Below, one piece after another: positions 9,645 through 19,371 of a stretch of DNA of 64,000 bases. Where the stretch lies: contig NZ_BLYC01000006.1 of assembly GCF_019721995.1 (NCBI RefSeq), positions 124,001-188,000 on the forward strand, given 5' to 3'. The notes under the pieces are model-generated. The model made no database searches. It was not told the origin of the DNA and saw only the letters and a program-made list of their open reading frames with translations. The translations under genes and the position numbers were made by a program. Positions within the stretch are counted from its first letter, which is position 1, and each line of letters starts with the position of its first letter. The stretch comes from Bathymodiolus japonicus methanotrophic gill symbiont (lineage in GTDB: Bacteria > Pseudomonadota > Gammaproteobacteria > Methylococcales > Methylomonadaceae).

Positions 9645-11175
9645 CTCGATGTTCAAGTTTTTGATATTGAGAAGGTAAAATGAGGTATTCTGAGGTTGTT
9701 GTAATTTTATCGGTGTAAGCCCATGTTAATGAATGCCCCAGCCACCTTTATCCAGAGCTATATTGACGATTTAAATGATGCGCTCAATCAGCTAAAACCC
9801 GGAGCCGCTTTGACACGGATTCAAGCCGCTTGGTTGGGCACTTGTTTAACGTGCATACTGCTAATGAACTCTGTTTGCTGGGCTAAGTTTGAGCGAGCAA
9901 GCCTTGGAGATTGCAAAGTAGCCGCATTATCCTGGGTGTTTCGTAAAGCAAGTATACCCTGGGACTGGTTGCTACGGGTGAGTGTGGTCTTAATTTTAAA
10001 ACGTTATGGCATTACTGAAGGTGTGTTGGCCTTTGATGAATCAGACCGAGCACGATCTAAGTCTACAAAACGTATTTATAAGGTTTACAAGCAGAAACAC
10101 AAAGGCTCCGGCGGGTATGTTAATGGACAAACGATAGTATTATTGCTGCTAGTTACCTCATCCATTACAGTGCCTGTCGGTTTTTTCTTTTATATGCCGG
10201 ATCCAGCCTTAAAGCAGTGGGATAAAGAAGATAAACGGTTGAAGAAGAGCGGTATAGCAAAAAAAGATCGGCCTATTAAGCCTGAGCGTGACAGTGCCTA
10301 CCCGACCAAAACAGAGATTGCATTAGGCTTATTAAAAGAGTTTAAAGTTGCGCATAGCCTGATTAAAATTAAAGGCGTACTGGCTGATGCGCTGTATGGT
10401 GAAAAAGCCTTTATGGACGAAGCCGCTAAAGAATCTGGAGGCTCGCAGGTGATTAGCCAATTACGTAAAAACCAAAATATTGAATATAGAGGTAGAATAA
10501 GGTCAGTCGAGAGCTACTTTAATTCGATTAACAAAGGCATTGATCAGATAATACGTGTACGTGGCGGAAAAGAGATTAAAGTGACTGTCAGCAGTGCACG
10601 ATTAAAGGTGAGTTCACACAGTAAAAAACGCTTTGTCATTGCCTTAAAATATGACGGTGAAAACGACTATCGCTATTTAGTGGCGACAGACCTGACTTGG
10701 CGCACACAAGATATTATTCAAGCCTATACGTTGAGATGGCTGATTGAGGTTTTCTTTGAGGACTGGAAGCTTTATGAAGGATGGGGGCGTGAGGCCAAAC
10801 AATTAGATGAAGAGGGATCAAGCCGTGGCCTGATTCTGAGTCTTTTGTTTGACCATTGCCTTCTCCTTCACCCAGAGCAAATAGCCCGCATTGAAAGCAA
10901 ACTACCTGCGTATACCGTAGGAAGCTTACAGCGCAAGTCTCAAATGGATGTACTGCTTGAGTTCATCACGTCATTGCTAGAGTTTCCAGATCCTGGTGAT
11001 AAGCTGAAAGAGTTAGGTGAATTAATAAAGGATGTGTTTCAACTGATGCCATCAGGAAAACATATGATTGGCAGAGATTTAGGGCGCTTAGAGCCAACAC
11101 CATCATTAAAGTATTGTTCTGCTGGGTGAAGGTAAGAGTTTGATGGCAATGGGATGGAAAAACTTGAACATCGAG
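9645..11175 (+). mobile_element. ISa copy 1 (IS4-type), complete
   Basis: About 1.53 kb with inverted ends CTCGATGTTCAAGTTTT and an intact transposase gene at 9723-11129. This is the only apparently intact ISa copy here and probably supplies transposase for MITE1. Confidence 0.93.
9723..11129 (+). CDS. ISa transposase (IS4 family)
   Basis: Full-length 468-residue DDE transposase. The first catalytic aspartate region reads LAFDESDRAR (about residue 105), the second LADALYGEKAFMDEA (about 223), and the third lies in the IS4 signature YTLRWLIEVFFEDWK (Y-2-R-3-E-6-K). The N-terminal helical part (MLMNAPATFIQSYIDDLNDAL) probably binds the ends. Four other copies in the window carry truncations, frameshifts or insertions, so this is the likely active source gene. 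Confidence 0.92.
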   Translation: MLMNAPATFIQSYIDDLNDALNQLKPGAALTRIQAAWLGTCLTCILLMNSVCWAKFERASLGDCKVAALSWVFRKASIPWDWLLRVSVVLILKRYGITEGVLAFDESDRARSKSTKRIYKVYKQKHKGSGGYVNGQTIVLLLLVTSSITVPVGFFFYMPDPALKQWDKEDKRLKKSGIAKKDRPIKPERDSAYPTKTEIALGLLKEFKVAHSLIKIKGVLADALYGEKAFMDEAAKESGGSQVISQLRKNQNIEYRGRIRSVESYFNSINKGIDQIIRVRGGKEIKVTVSSARLKVSSHSKKRFVIALKYDGENDYRYLVATDLTWRTQDIIQAYTLRWLIEVFFEDWKLYEGWGREAKQLDEEGSSRGLILSLLFDHCLLLHPEQIARIESKLPAYTVGSLQRKSQMDVLLEFITSLLEFPDPGDKLKELGELIKDVFQLMPSGKHMIGRDLGRLEPTPSLKYCSAG

Positions 11176-11180
11176 TTATA

Positions 11181-11438
11181 CGCTGCGGTATAAGAGCCAT
11201 TATGTTCGGCAAATGAAATAATAAGCGCATCACACGCGCTAATTTTAGCAAAAAACTCCTGAGCCAGTTTAGGCTGCCCAAGCTCTTCCTCTTTACCCAC
11301 ACTAAACAAGGGCAGTTCATAGTCATTTAAGTCCAGCACTTCAACCTGCGCAGCTTCAATTAAGCTAGCTGCATAGGTCACCAATTGTTTATTTATCGAT
11401 TGCTTACTATTACTCGCAGCAAATGCTAGAACTTTCAT
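11181..11438 (-). pseudogene. NADPH-dependent FMN reductase, N-terminal half
   Basis: N-terminal half of the flavoprotein whose other half is at 6882-7148. It shows the phosphate-binding start MKVLAFAASNSKQSINKQL and the flavodoxin-fold motif LPLFS...ISFAEHNGSYTAA (the N-G-S-Y/I flavin-contact segment). A good ribosome-binding site (AGGAGA) precedes the ATG. The last native codons run into the ISa end. Confidence 0.88.
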
Positions 11439-11611
11439 TCTTTCTCCTATGAATTATTTGATCTGTATAACCACTCATATTATCAAAATCCAGGAGCTTT
11501 ATTGTGAATTTAATAATGCGATGGTAGTTGACAAGAGCATGCTCGGGGTATTTTGAAATTTGCCTTGCAGAAGCAGACAAAAAAGGATGATCTATAACTG
11601 TGTTAGATAAA
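11439..11611. other. AT-rich intergenic stretch, no confident gene
   Basis: Contains the ribosome-binding site of the FMN reductase. Short open frames exist on both strands across the MITE2 target; none has a start, ribosome-binding site and recognisable product. Confidence 0.4.
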
Positions 11612-11815
11612 CTGAAGTTTCCCAATAATTATTTATGGTAAAATTGAAACTATGCTACAACTATATGAAAAAAACAGTCTTTTCATTCGTTTCAAATGCT
11701 ATTGCCTAAGGGGAATTAAGTAGGGGTTTGCTATAAACATGGCAAAACCACCTAAAATAAACCTCGATACACCAGCATTGTGTATTTCAGCTACTCAATA
11801 ATTGGGAAACTTCAG
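11612..11815. mobile_element. MITE2 copy, complete, with 9-bp target duplication
   Basis: 204-bp element, ends CTGAAGTTTCCCAAT inverted. TTAGATAAA stands on both sides. The outer CTGAAGTTTC is shared with ISc, whose transposase probably moves it. Confidence 0.92.
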
Positions 11816-12007
11816 TTAGATAAAGTACCGCTGGAGAAATATTCCGCTGAACTTTATGCGCTCAATATAGAGCTGCAGAAAGCGTAGGTAACGCGCAATA
11901 AATAATCTACCCGGATTGCGCTGGATTTTTATTCGTCTTCAAGGCGCAACGAAGAAGGCGGATAAAAAGACAAGCAAGGTGGGGTCGGTTATTTATTCCG
12001 AGTTGCC
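11816..12007. other. intergenic region with REP-like repeat
   Basis: A segment near 11912-11975 (GATTGCGCTGGATTTT...GTCTTCAAGGCGC) resembles one at 35400-35440, downstream of the WecA-like gene. It lies just downstream of gpsA, so a terminator-associated repeat is likely. No gene recognised. Confidence 0.4.
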
Positions 12008-13009
12008 TTACACAGTTTCAGATTTTTGATCGCGTTGTAACAGGTTCTGTACTGCACTTAATGGCGCAAGCCCTTCATACAGGACCCGGTAAGTTTGCTC
12101 GGTAATGGGCATATCAATAGCGTGTTTTTTAGCCAACATATAGGTTTCTTTTGCAGCAGAAATACCTTCCACTTCCTGACCAATTTCCTGTATAGCTTGC
12201 TGCCGGCCTTTCCCCTCTCCCAGAGCGATACCAAAGCGGCGATTGCGTGACTGATTATCAGTACAGGTCAGAATCAGGTCTCCCAGGCCAGCTAAACCCA
12301 TCAGGGTTTCTTGTTGCCCACCTAAAGCAGTATTCAGGCGAATAATTTCGGCAATACCACGGGTAACCAGCGCTGCTCTGGTGTTCGCACCAAAACTAAG
12401 TCCATCCGCGATGCCCGCAGCAATCGCCAGTACATTTTTAACCGCGCCACCCACTTGCACACTAATAATATCGTTAGTTGTGTAGGTACGAAAACGCGGG
12501 CTGTGCATAATTTGCGCTAACTGATCAGCAAAGCTTTGCTGGGTTGCGGCGATAGTCACAGCTGTAGGCAACCCAACCGCAACTTCCTGGGCAAACGAAG
12601 GCCCGGATAAAACTGCAGCAGGTGTTTCAACCGAAAAAACATTAGCTACAATCTGGTGCAATAATTCACCCGTTTCCGGATTAAAGCCCTTACTTGCCCA
12701 GGCAATTTTTATCTGCTTACCAACAAAGGGCTTGATGTTAACCAGTGTTTGCTTAAATACATGGCTGGGGACTGAAATTAGCAGGATATCGCTAAATTGC
12801 GCAGCTACTTCTAGCTTATCAGTCAGCTCGAGGGTCTCCGGAAAATCCAGCCCGGCAAGATAACGCTTGTTTTGTCGGTCTTTAGCAAGATTAGCAATGT
12901 GCTCTGGAAGATGCCCCCAAAGCATGGTTTGATTGCCATTTCTAGCGGCCTGTATTGCCAATGCTGTGCCCCAGGAGCCAGCTCCCAGAACGCTGATCTT
13001 GCTTGTCAT
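12008..13009 (-). CDS. gpsA: NAD(P)H-dependent glycerol-3-phosphate dehydrogenase
   Basis: Reduces dihydroxyacetone phosphate to sn-glycerol 3-phosphate for phospholipid synthesis. The dinucleotide-binding GAGSWGTALA starts at residue 8, LSGPSFAQEVAVGLPTAV and the catalytic-lysine segment VGGAVKNVLAIAAGI are present, followed by LAGLGDLILTC and the C-terminal substrate loop RNRRFG. 333 residues is the standard length. It sits nine bases downstream of secB on the same strand, a widespread gammaproteobacterial pairing. Intact. Confidence 0.97.
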   Translation of the reverse strand: MTSKISVLGAGSWGTALAIQAARNGNQTMLWGHLPEHIANLAKDRQNKRYLAGLDFPETLELTDKLEVAAQFSDILLISVPSHVFKQTLVNIKPFVGKQIKIAWASKGFNPETGELLHQIVANVFSVETPAAVLSGPSFAQEVAVGLPTAVTIAATQQSFADQLAQIMHSPRFRTYTTNDIISVQVGGAVKNVLAIAAGIADGLSFGANTRAALVTRGIAEIIRLNTALGGQQETLMGLAGLGDLILTCTDNQSRNRRFGIALGEGKGRQQAIQEIGQEVEGISAAKETYMLAKKHAIDMPITEQTYRVLYEGLAPLSAVQNLLQRDQKSETV

Positions 13010-13017
13010 AATAGCTG

Positions 13018-13488
13018 TTAATTTAAGGTACTGCTGCTAGCTGATTGCTGTTGTTTCTGCTGTACATGTTGAGAATACAAGGCATCAAAATTAACCGGTG
13101 CCAAAAGCAGTTGTGGAAAGCCTCCCTTTGCTACCAGGTCTGAGATAACTTCCCGCGCATAGGGAAATAAAATATTCGGACAAAAGCTACCCAGCATAGG
13201 CCCCATTTCCTCGTCTGAAAAAGCAGACAATGAAAAAATACCTGCTTGCGTAGCTTCCACTAGGTAAGCTGTATTGTCGCCCGTTATTACTGTGACTGTA
13301 ACAGTAATAGCAACTTCATATAGCGCATCTTCGAGGGGCGTTGAATTGGTGCCTAAATTAAAGTCTACCGAAGGCTCCCACTTTTCAGTGAAAATCTTAG
13401 GTGAACCGGGAGATTCAAAAGAAATATCTTTAGTGTAGATTTTTTGTATTGAAAATTGTTTTTCTTGCGCCTGTTTTTCTTCAGCCAT
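13018..13488 (-). CDS. secB: protein-export chaperone SecB
   Basis: Tetrameric cytosolic chaperone that keeps preproteins unfolded and delivers them to SecA. The family core is clear: FSIQKIYTKDISFESPGSP, NTAYLVEATQAGIFSLS and GSFCPNILFPYAREVISDLVAKGGFPQLLLAPVNFDALY. 156 residues is normal. Located between the rhodanese gene and gpsA; the glutaredoxin gene commonly found beside secB is absent here. Confidence 0.97.
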   Translation of the reverse strand: MAEEKQAQEKQFSIQKIYTKDISFESPGSPKIFTEKWEPSVDFNLGTNSTPLEDALYEVAITVTVTVITGDNTAYLVEATQAGIFSLSAFSDEEMGPMLGSFCPNILFPYAREVISDLVAKGGFPQLLLAPVNFDALYSQHVQQKQQQSASSSTLN

Positions 13489-13520
13489 GATTACCTGTGC
13501 TTATATTTTTATTAGAGTGT

Positions 13521-13952
13521 TTATTTTTTGCTTTTGACTATAGGTAGTTTATTCTCTTCCCAGGACTGCATACCGCCCGTCATCAGAAAAATATTTTCAA
13601 AACCTAATTTTTTTAGAGTCGCGCAAGCTGGAGCAGAGCGGGTACCTGTCTGACAGACAACGATCACATCATCTCTTTTGTACAGGTCAATTTTATTAAC
13701 TTGCGCTTCTATGTTGGCAACAGGAATATTTATCGCATCTGTAATATGTCCCTTGCTGTATTCACCCGGCTCACGCACATCTAGAACAATTGGGTGCCCC
13801 GTATTTAATTTGGTCACCGTGAGCATCGGCGAAATCGTATTATATTTACGCATTCCCGCTTCGACTATATCCTGAATTAGAAAAAAGGAAACTGCAAAAA
13901 ATGCTGTTACAAGCATCCAATGAGTGGAAGCGAATTCGATATATTGATCCAT
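13521..13952 (-). CDS. membrane-anchored rhodanese-domain protein
   Basis: One N-terminal membrane helix (HWMLVTAFFAVSFFLIQDIV) followed by a single rhodanese domain with the active-site loop VVCQTGTRSA, cysteine about residue 104, and the structural motif VLDVREPGEYSKGHI. It probably carries persulfide sulfur at the membrane. Rhodaneses of this type are regular neighbours of secB. The preceding arsR-type regulator is 25 bases upstream and likely cotranscribed. Substrate and partner are not evident from sequence. Confidence 0.92.
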   Translation of the reverse strand: MDQYIEFASTHWMLVTAFFAVSFFLIQDIVEAGMRKYNTISPMLTVTKLNTGHPIVLDVREPGEYSKGHITDAINIPVANIEAQVNKIDLYKRDDVIVVCQTGTRSAPACATLKKLGFENIFLMTGGMQSWEENKLPIVKSKK

Positions 13953-13977
13953 TATGAGTATTATTTAGGGGTTAAAG

Positions 13978-14292
13978 TTAGCATTGATTACAAAAAATTT
14001 CGCGCATCATCTCAATCAACTTGAGCATACGCGGATCATCAGTATAGTAAAAAACACGGTTTGCATCTTTTTTAAACTTTAGAATATCTTTTTCTCTTAA
14101 TATCGCGAGATGCTGAGAGATATTACTCTGACTAGTGCCCACTTTTTCGACGATATCCTGAACGCTAATTGCTTCGGTACCGAGTACGCAAAGAATTTTT
14201 AAACGTAAAGGATGAGACATGGCCTTTAAGCAACGTGCCGCCCGTTCTATATCGGCATCTGCGTATAATTGTTGATTATCTTGAATTTCCAT
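13978..14292 (-). CDS. ArsR-family transcriptional regulator with paired cysteines
   Basis: Winged-helix repressor of 104 residues; recognition helix region SVQDIVEKVGTSQSNISQHLAIL and wing FKKDANRVFYYTDD. Cysteines at about residues 21, 35, 101 and 104 (terminal CNQC). The ELCVC metal-binding motif of classical ArsR is lacking. Next to a rhodanese gene, a persulfide- or redox-sensing role like that of BigR/SqrR is a reasonable inference, but which cysteines act is unknown. First gene of the leftward arsR-rhodanese-secB-gpsA run, divergent from gpmI. Confidence 0.88.
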   Translation of the reverse strand: MEIQDNQQLYADADIERAARCLKAMSHPLRLKILCVLGTEAISVQDIVEKVGTSQSNISQHLAILREKDILKFKKDANRVFYYTDDPRMLKLIEMMREIFCNQC

Positions 14293-14705
14293 GGGATTGT
14301 ATTAATTACAAGGCGCGAATTATAACACTCAAATAAGCTGTTTTTGCATACTTGCTGCGCTTTTAATCAGGAAGCAACAAGGCAACAATGAAATTTTATT
14401 TGCAAGGTGTAGAAAAATGCCTAGTTTAGCCTGTTAAGGGCTCATTAGAAAACTCTTAAATATATCAAAAACAGGAACATTCGGCAAATTTGGCCGCTTT
14501 TTTCATTAAAAATGTTTGTTCAGCATACGCATCTCTCTTCTTTTACCGAACCAGAAACTATGCAAACTACCAAACCAGCGCGCTATTCACACGCTATATT
14601 TTCGCTATCCTTTTGCCAAGGTTATCTCACTACGTACAAACGCCTCATATTGTTATAAAATAGGCAGTAGCACAACTTTGAGTTGTTTATATATTTTTAG
14701 CACTG
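14293..14705. other. divergent promoter region between arsR and gpmI
   Basis: 413 bases without a convincing gene; a 71-codon open frame near 14516 has no ribosome-binding site or family resemblance. AT-rich segments around 14395-14410 and 14650-14700 could hold the promoters; I cannot name exact -35/-10 boxes. Confidence 0.5.
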
Positions 14706-16256
14706 ATGAGTCCCACCATGACCAAACCTAAACCCTTAATTCTATTAATTCTTGATGGCTTTGGCGTTAGAGCAGAAACCAGCTATAACGCTATCGCACA
14801 TGCCAACACGCCTTGCTGGGACAGCTTGCAGAAAAAATACCCGATGACCCAGCTGGATTGTTCCGGGCGTATTGTTGGCCTGCCTGATAAGCAAATGGGT
14901 AATTCAGAAGTCGGGCATATGCACATTGGTACCGGGCGTTATGTGCCACAGGATTTCTCTCGCGTAAGCGATGCCATTGAATCAGGCAGCTTTTTTGAAA
15001 ACCCGGCACTATGCCTTGCTGTGGATCAGGCATTAAATAATGATGGAACATTACATATCCTTGGTTTGCTTTCTACCGGCGGTGTCCACAGCCATATTAA
15101 CCATATATTGGCGATGCTGGAACTGGCTGCAAAGAAAGGCTTAAAAAAGGTCGCTATCCATGCCATTCTGGATGGTCGAGATGTTGCACCTAGCAGCGCC
15201 GAATCTTCGCTACAAGACCTGCAGGCTAAAATTGACCAATTAGGTGTGGGGCATATTGCATCAATAGTCGGGCGTTTTTATGCAATGGACAGAGATAACC
15301 GCTGGGAGCGCGTACAAAAAGCACATCAGCTTATTGTGCTAGGTAAAGGTGAATACACTGCAAAATCCGCAATAGAGGGGCTTCAAGCTGCCTATCAGCG
15401 CGAGGAAACTGATGAGTTTGTATCAGCAACAGCTATTTTAAATGCTCAGGATGAAGCAACCAGCATGAATGAAAATGATTCTGTCGTGTTTATGAACTTC
15501 CGTGCTGACCGTGCACGCGAAATTAGCCAGGCTATTACCGATACTGATTTCTCAGGATTTGAACGCAAACATAACGGATTTCAAGGCTGTTATGTCACTC
15601 TAACCGAGTATCATGAAAAATTCACCTACTCGGCCGCATACCCTGCTATAGAAATCAAGAACAGCCTGGGTGAAGTATTAGCGCAACAAGGCTTGCTACA
15701 ATTGCGTTTGGCAGAAACAGAAAAATATGCGCATGTTACCTTTTTTATGAATGGAGGCGAGGAAGAGCCCAATGTAGGTGAAGATCGTATTCTGGTGCCT
15801 TCTCCAAAAGTAAAAACCTATGACCTGCAACCTGAAATGCATGCGGAAAAAGTTACCGAGCACCTGGTTAATGCGATTAACGAGCAAAAATATGATGTCA
15901 TTATCTGCAATTACTCCAACTGCGATATGGTTGGACATACTGGCAAATGGGAAGCGGCACTGAAAGCAGTAGAGACCATTGATGCCTCACTAGCTGAGCT
16001 AGTGACCGCACTGGAAAAAGTCGGCGGACAGATGCTACTCACTGCGGATCATGGTAATATTGAGCAAATGCGTGATACACAGGGCGGACCGCTAACCTCA
16101 CACACCACTAACCCGGTACCACTGGTCTATGTCGGTGGCCATCAGCCACTAGCCGATGGGGGTAGCTTAAAAGACCTGGCTCCGACTATGCTGGCTATTT
16201 TAGGCATACAACAGCCTGTTGAAATGGACGGCAAATCGTTACTAGTTGCGTCTTAA
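14706..16256 (+). CDS. gpmI: 2,3-bisphosphoglycerate-independent phosphoglycerate mutase
   Basis: Glycolytic/gluconeogenic enzyme interconverting 3- and 2-phosphoglycerate using two manganese ions. LILDGFG holds the first metal aspartate, GNSEVGHMHIG the nucleophilic serine, and VFMNFRADRAREIS, NYSNCDMVGHTG and LLTADHGNIEQM the remaining metal ligands. 516 residues is the standard length; the start is ATG at 14706 or the equally placed ATG at 14718. envC follows seven bases later, an arrangement common in gammaproteobacteria. Confidence 0.97.
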   Translation: MSPTMTKPKPLILLILDGFGVRAETSYNAIAHANTPCWDSLQKKYPMTQLDCSGRIVGLPDKQMGNSEVGHMHIGTGRYVPQDFSRVSDAIESGSFFENPALCLAVDQALNNDGTLHILGLLSTGGVHSHINHILAMLELAAKKGLKKVAIHAILDGRDVAPSSAESSLQDLQAKIDQLGVGHIASIVGRFYAMDRDNRWERVQKAHQLIVLGKGEYTAKSAIEGLQAAYQREETDEFVSATAILNAQDEATSMNENDSVVFMNFRADRAREISQAITDTDFSGFERKHNGFQGCYVTLTEYHEKFTYSAAYPAIEIKNSLGEVLAQQGLLQLRLAETEKYAHVTFFMNGGEEEPNVGEDRILVPSPKVKTYDLQPEMHAEKVTEHLVNAINEQKYDVIICNYSNCDMVGHTGKWEAALKAVETIDASLAELVTALEKVGGQMLLTADHGNIEQMRDTQGGPLTSHTTNPVPLVYVGGHQPLADGGSLKDLAPTMLAILGIQQPVEMDGKSLLVAS

Positions 16257-16859
16257 GTTTAGGTGAGATTGTTTTTACTGTTTTTGCTACTCTGCGGGCA
16301 TGCCTCTGGTATGGCCGCAGCCAGCAAAGATCAAGAGTTACTACAGCTCCAGGGTAAAATTAAAGCCCTGGCTGACAATTTATCCAGCCTAAGCCAGCAA
16401 AAAAATCAGGCGGGCACTGAATTAAAGCGTATTGAGCAGCAATATGGCGAAATATCGCGTACAGCTCAGGACTTAAATGCGCACGTTGCATTAAAGCACA
16501 AGCGCATCGATGCAATCCAGCAGGAAATACAACTGCAAAATGGCTGGCTACTCACCCAACAATCACAGTTGGCCGAGCAAGTTAAAACCGCGTATGCACT
16601 AGGGCCGCAGGAGCAATTAAAATTATTGCTCAATCAGCAAGATATCAACCGCAGTAGCAGGGTTATGACGTATTACCGGTATTTTAATCAGGCACGCATA
16701 AATAAGTTGCAGCACATAAATACCAGCCTGGAACAAGAAAAGCAACAGGAAAAACAGGAGCTAGCCAAACTAATTGCTGCAAACAAGTTGTTACTGCAGG
16801 AAAAATTATCCTCAAGTAAAGCGGAGCGCAAGCAGATACTTGCGCAAATCAAAAAAGAC

Positions 16860-17139
16860 CAGGCGCGCCATGCTACCTCACGAAATTCCGGGACTCCTGT
16901 CGCCATAATTCGTTCACCTACGCAGCGGATGGGAGATGCCCTGAACGCCCTGCGTCCGCAACGACTACGCACAAAAGCCGCTTCGTCATTACTACCTCAC
17001 TGGCTGGACGGCTATTCGGAATGCAATTCTTGCTCCTCTCGCGTGCTGCTAGCACACGTCGAATCAGCGAATTGCCCTGTCGCCTATCAGGGACTAAAAA
17101 TCACCACTTCGCTAAGCTCCGTTTCCATGATTTTCAGCG
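16860..17139 (-). repeat. SPE-A element in envC
   Basis: 280 bp, reverse orientation. Exact removal joins GAC|AAT in frame (AQIKKD|NERQIKQL). Confidence 0.92.
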
Positions 17140-17409
17140 AATGAGCGGCAAATTAAGCAGCTTATTTACAGACTGGAAGAAGTCACCCAAAGCCAGGTTG
17201 CCAGCAAAATATCGAGCAAGTCATTTGCAAAATCAAGAGGCCGATTACCCTGACCAGTAAGCGGTAAAATTGTACGCAGTTTTGGTAGCCCACGCGCTGA
17301 TGGTAAATGGAACGGGGTATTAATTCGAGCTAAAGAAGGCAGCAAGGTCAAAGCCATTGCCCATGGACAAATAGTCTTCTCAGACTGGTTTAAGGGTTAC
17401 GGATTATTA

Positions 17410-17561
17410 CTCGATGTTCAAGTTTTTTAACTGATTGATTTTATTGATAATTTTACTGACAAAGAAAGCATCAACATCATTGTAAATCAATCACTTATAA
17501 AACAAAGCCGGAAAAATTTACTTTTCTTAGCCCAGTTATAGCTGAAAACTTGAACATCGAG
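17410..17561. mobile_element. MITE1 copy in envC, TSD TATTA
   Basis: 152-bp copy with ISa-like ends; TATTA repeated at 17405-17409 and 17562-17566. Removal restores envC codons. Confidence 0.93.
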
Positions 17562-17598
17562 TATTAGTTATTATCAAACATGATAAGAACTTTATGAG

Positions 17599-17802
17599 CT
17601 GAAGTTTCCCAATAACTATTTATGGTAAAATTGAAACTATGCTACAACTATATGAAAAAAATAGTCTTTTCATTCGTTTCAAATGCTATTGCCTAAGGGG
17701 AATTAAGTAAGGGTTTGCTATAAACATGGAAAAACCACCTAAAATAAACCTCGATACACCAGCATTGTGTATTTCAGCTACTCAATAATTGGGAAACTTC
17801 AG
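17599..17802. mobile_element. MITE2 copy in envC, TSD TTTATGAG
   Basis: 204-bp copy; the 8-base duplication stands at 17591-17598 and 17803-17810. Removal restores envC codons. Confidence 0.93.
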
Positions 17803-17839
17803 TTTATGAGTCTGTATGCATTTAATCAAAGCCTGTATA

Positions 17840-19371
17840 CTCGATGTTCAAGTTTTTCCATCCCATTGCCATCAAACTCTTACCTTCACCCAGCAGAACA
17901 ATACTTTAATGATGGTGTTGGCTATAAGCGCCCTAAATCTCTGCCAATCATATGTTTTCCTGATGGCATCAGTTGAAACACATCCTTTATTAATTCACCT
18001 AACTCTTTCAGCTTATCACCAGGATCTGGAAACTCTAGCAATGACGTGATGAACTCAAGCAGTACATCCATTTGAGACTTGCGCTGTAAGCTTCCTACGG
18101 TATACGCAGGTAGTTTGCTTTCAATGCGGGCTATTTGCTCTGGGTGAAGGAGAAGGCAATGGTCAAACAAAAGACTCAGAATCAGGCCACGGTTTGATCC
18201 CTCTTCATCTAATTGTTTGGCCTCACGCCCCCATCCTTCATAAAGCTTCCAGTCCTCAAAGGAAACCTCAATCAGCCATCTCAACGTATAGGCTTGAATA
18301 ATATCTTGTGTGCGCCAAGTCAGGTCTGTCGCCACTAAATAGCGATAGTCGTTTTCACCGTCATATTTTAAGGCAATGACAAAGCGTTTTTTACTGTGAG
18401 AACTCACCTTCAATCGTGCACTGCTGACAGTCACTTTAATCTCTTTGCCGCCACGTACACGTATTATCTGATCAATGCCTTTGTTAATCGAATTAAAGTA
18501 GCTCTCGACTGACCTTATTCTACCTCTATATTCAATATTTTGGTTTTTACGTAATTGGCTAATCACCTGCGAGCCTCCAGATTCTTTAGCGGCTTCGTCC
18601 ATAAAGGCTTTTTCACCATACAGCGCATCAAGCCAGTACGCCTTTAATTTTAATCAGGCTATGCGCAACTTTAAACTCTTTTAATAAGCCTAATGCAATC
18701 TCTGTTTTGGTCGGGTAGGCACTGTCACGTTCAGGCTTAATAGGCCGATCTTTTTTTGCTATACCGCTCTTTTTCAACCGTTTATCTTCTTTATCCCACT
18801 GCTTTAAGGCTGGATCCGGCATATAAAAGAAAAAACCGACAGGCACTGTAATGGATGAGGTAACTAGCAGCAATAATACTATCGTTTGTCCATTAACATA
18901 CCCGCCGGAGCCTTTGTGTTTCTGCTTGTAAACCTTATAAATACGTTTTGTAGACTTAGATCGTGCTCGGTCTGATTCATCAAAGGCCAACACACCTTCA
19001 GTAATGCCATAACGTTTTAAAATTAAGACCACACTCACCCGTAGCAACCAGTCCCAGGGTATACTTGCTTTACGAAACACCCAGGATAATGCGGCTACTT
19101 TGCAATCTCCAAGGCTTGCTCGCTCAAACTTAGCCCAGCAAACAGAGTTCATTAGCAGTATGCACGTTAAACAAGCGCCCAACCAAGCGGCTTGAATCCG
19201 TGTCAAAGCCGCTCCGGGTTTTAGCTGATTGAGCGCATCATTTAAATCGTCAATATAGCTTTGGATAAAGGTGGCTGGGGCATTCATTAACATGGGATTA
19301 CACCGATAAAATTACAACAACCTCAGAATACCTGATTTTACCTTCTCAATATCAAAAACTTGAACATCGAG
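17840..19371 (-). mobile_element. ISa copy 2 in envC, TSD TGTATA
   Basis: Complete-length ISa with both ends and a 6-base TGTATA duplication (17834-17839, 19372-19377). Its transposase is a pseudogene. Confidence 0.93.
17886..19293 (-). pseudogene. ISa transposase, frameshifted
   Basis: Nearly identical to the intact transposase at 9723-11129 but with one extra base near 18630 that splits the frame after KIKGVLA, and a nonsense codon near 17922 after GRDLGRL. Not functional. Confidence 0.9.

Larger units (their letters stand above)
7149..11175. mobile_element. composite transposon bounded by MITE1 (left) and ISa (right)
   Basis: The left boundary is a MITE1 end (CTCGATGTTCAAG) and the right boundary the ISa end (CTTGAACATCGAG). 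TTATA is present once at 7144-7148 and again at 11176-11180, a perfect 5-bp duplication, while the inner ends of MITE1 and ISa are not flanked by matching duplications. Cargo: a truncated ISc, SPE elements B, C, A and A, and a fragment of an M48 peptidase. It splits the FMN reductase. Confidence 0.78.

Noticed and set aside
14516-14731. 71-codon open frame upstream of gpmI
   Set aside because: No ribosome-binding site, overlaps the gpmI start in another frame, low-complexity composition; better explained as promoter region.
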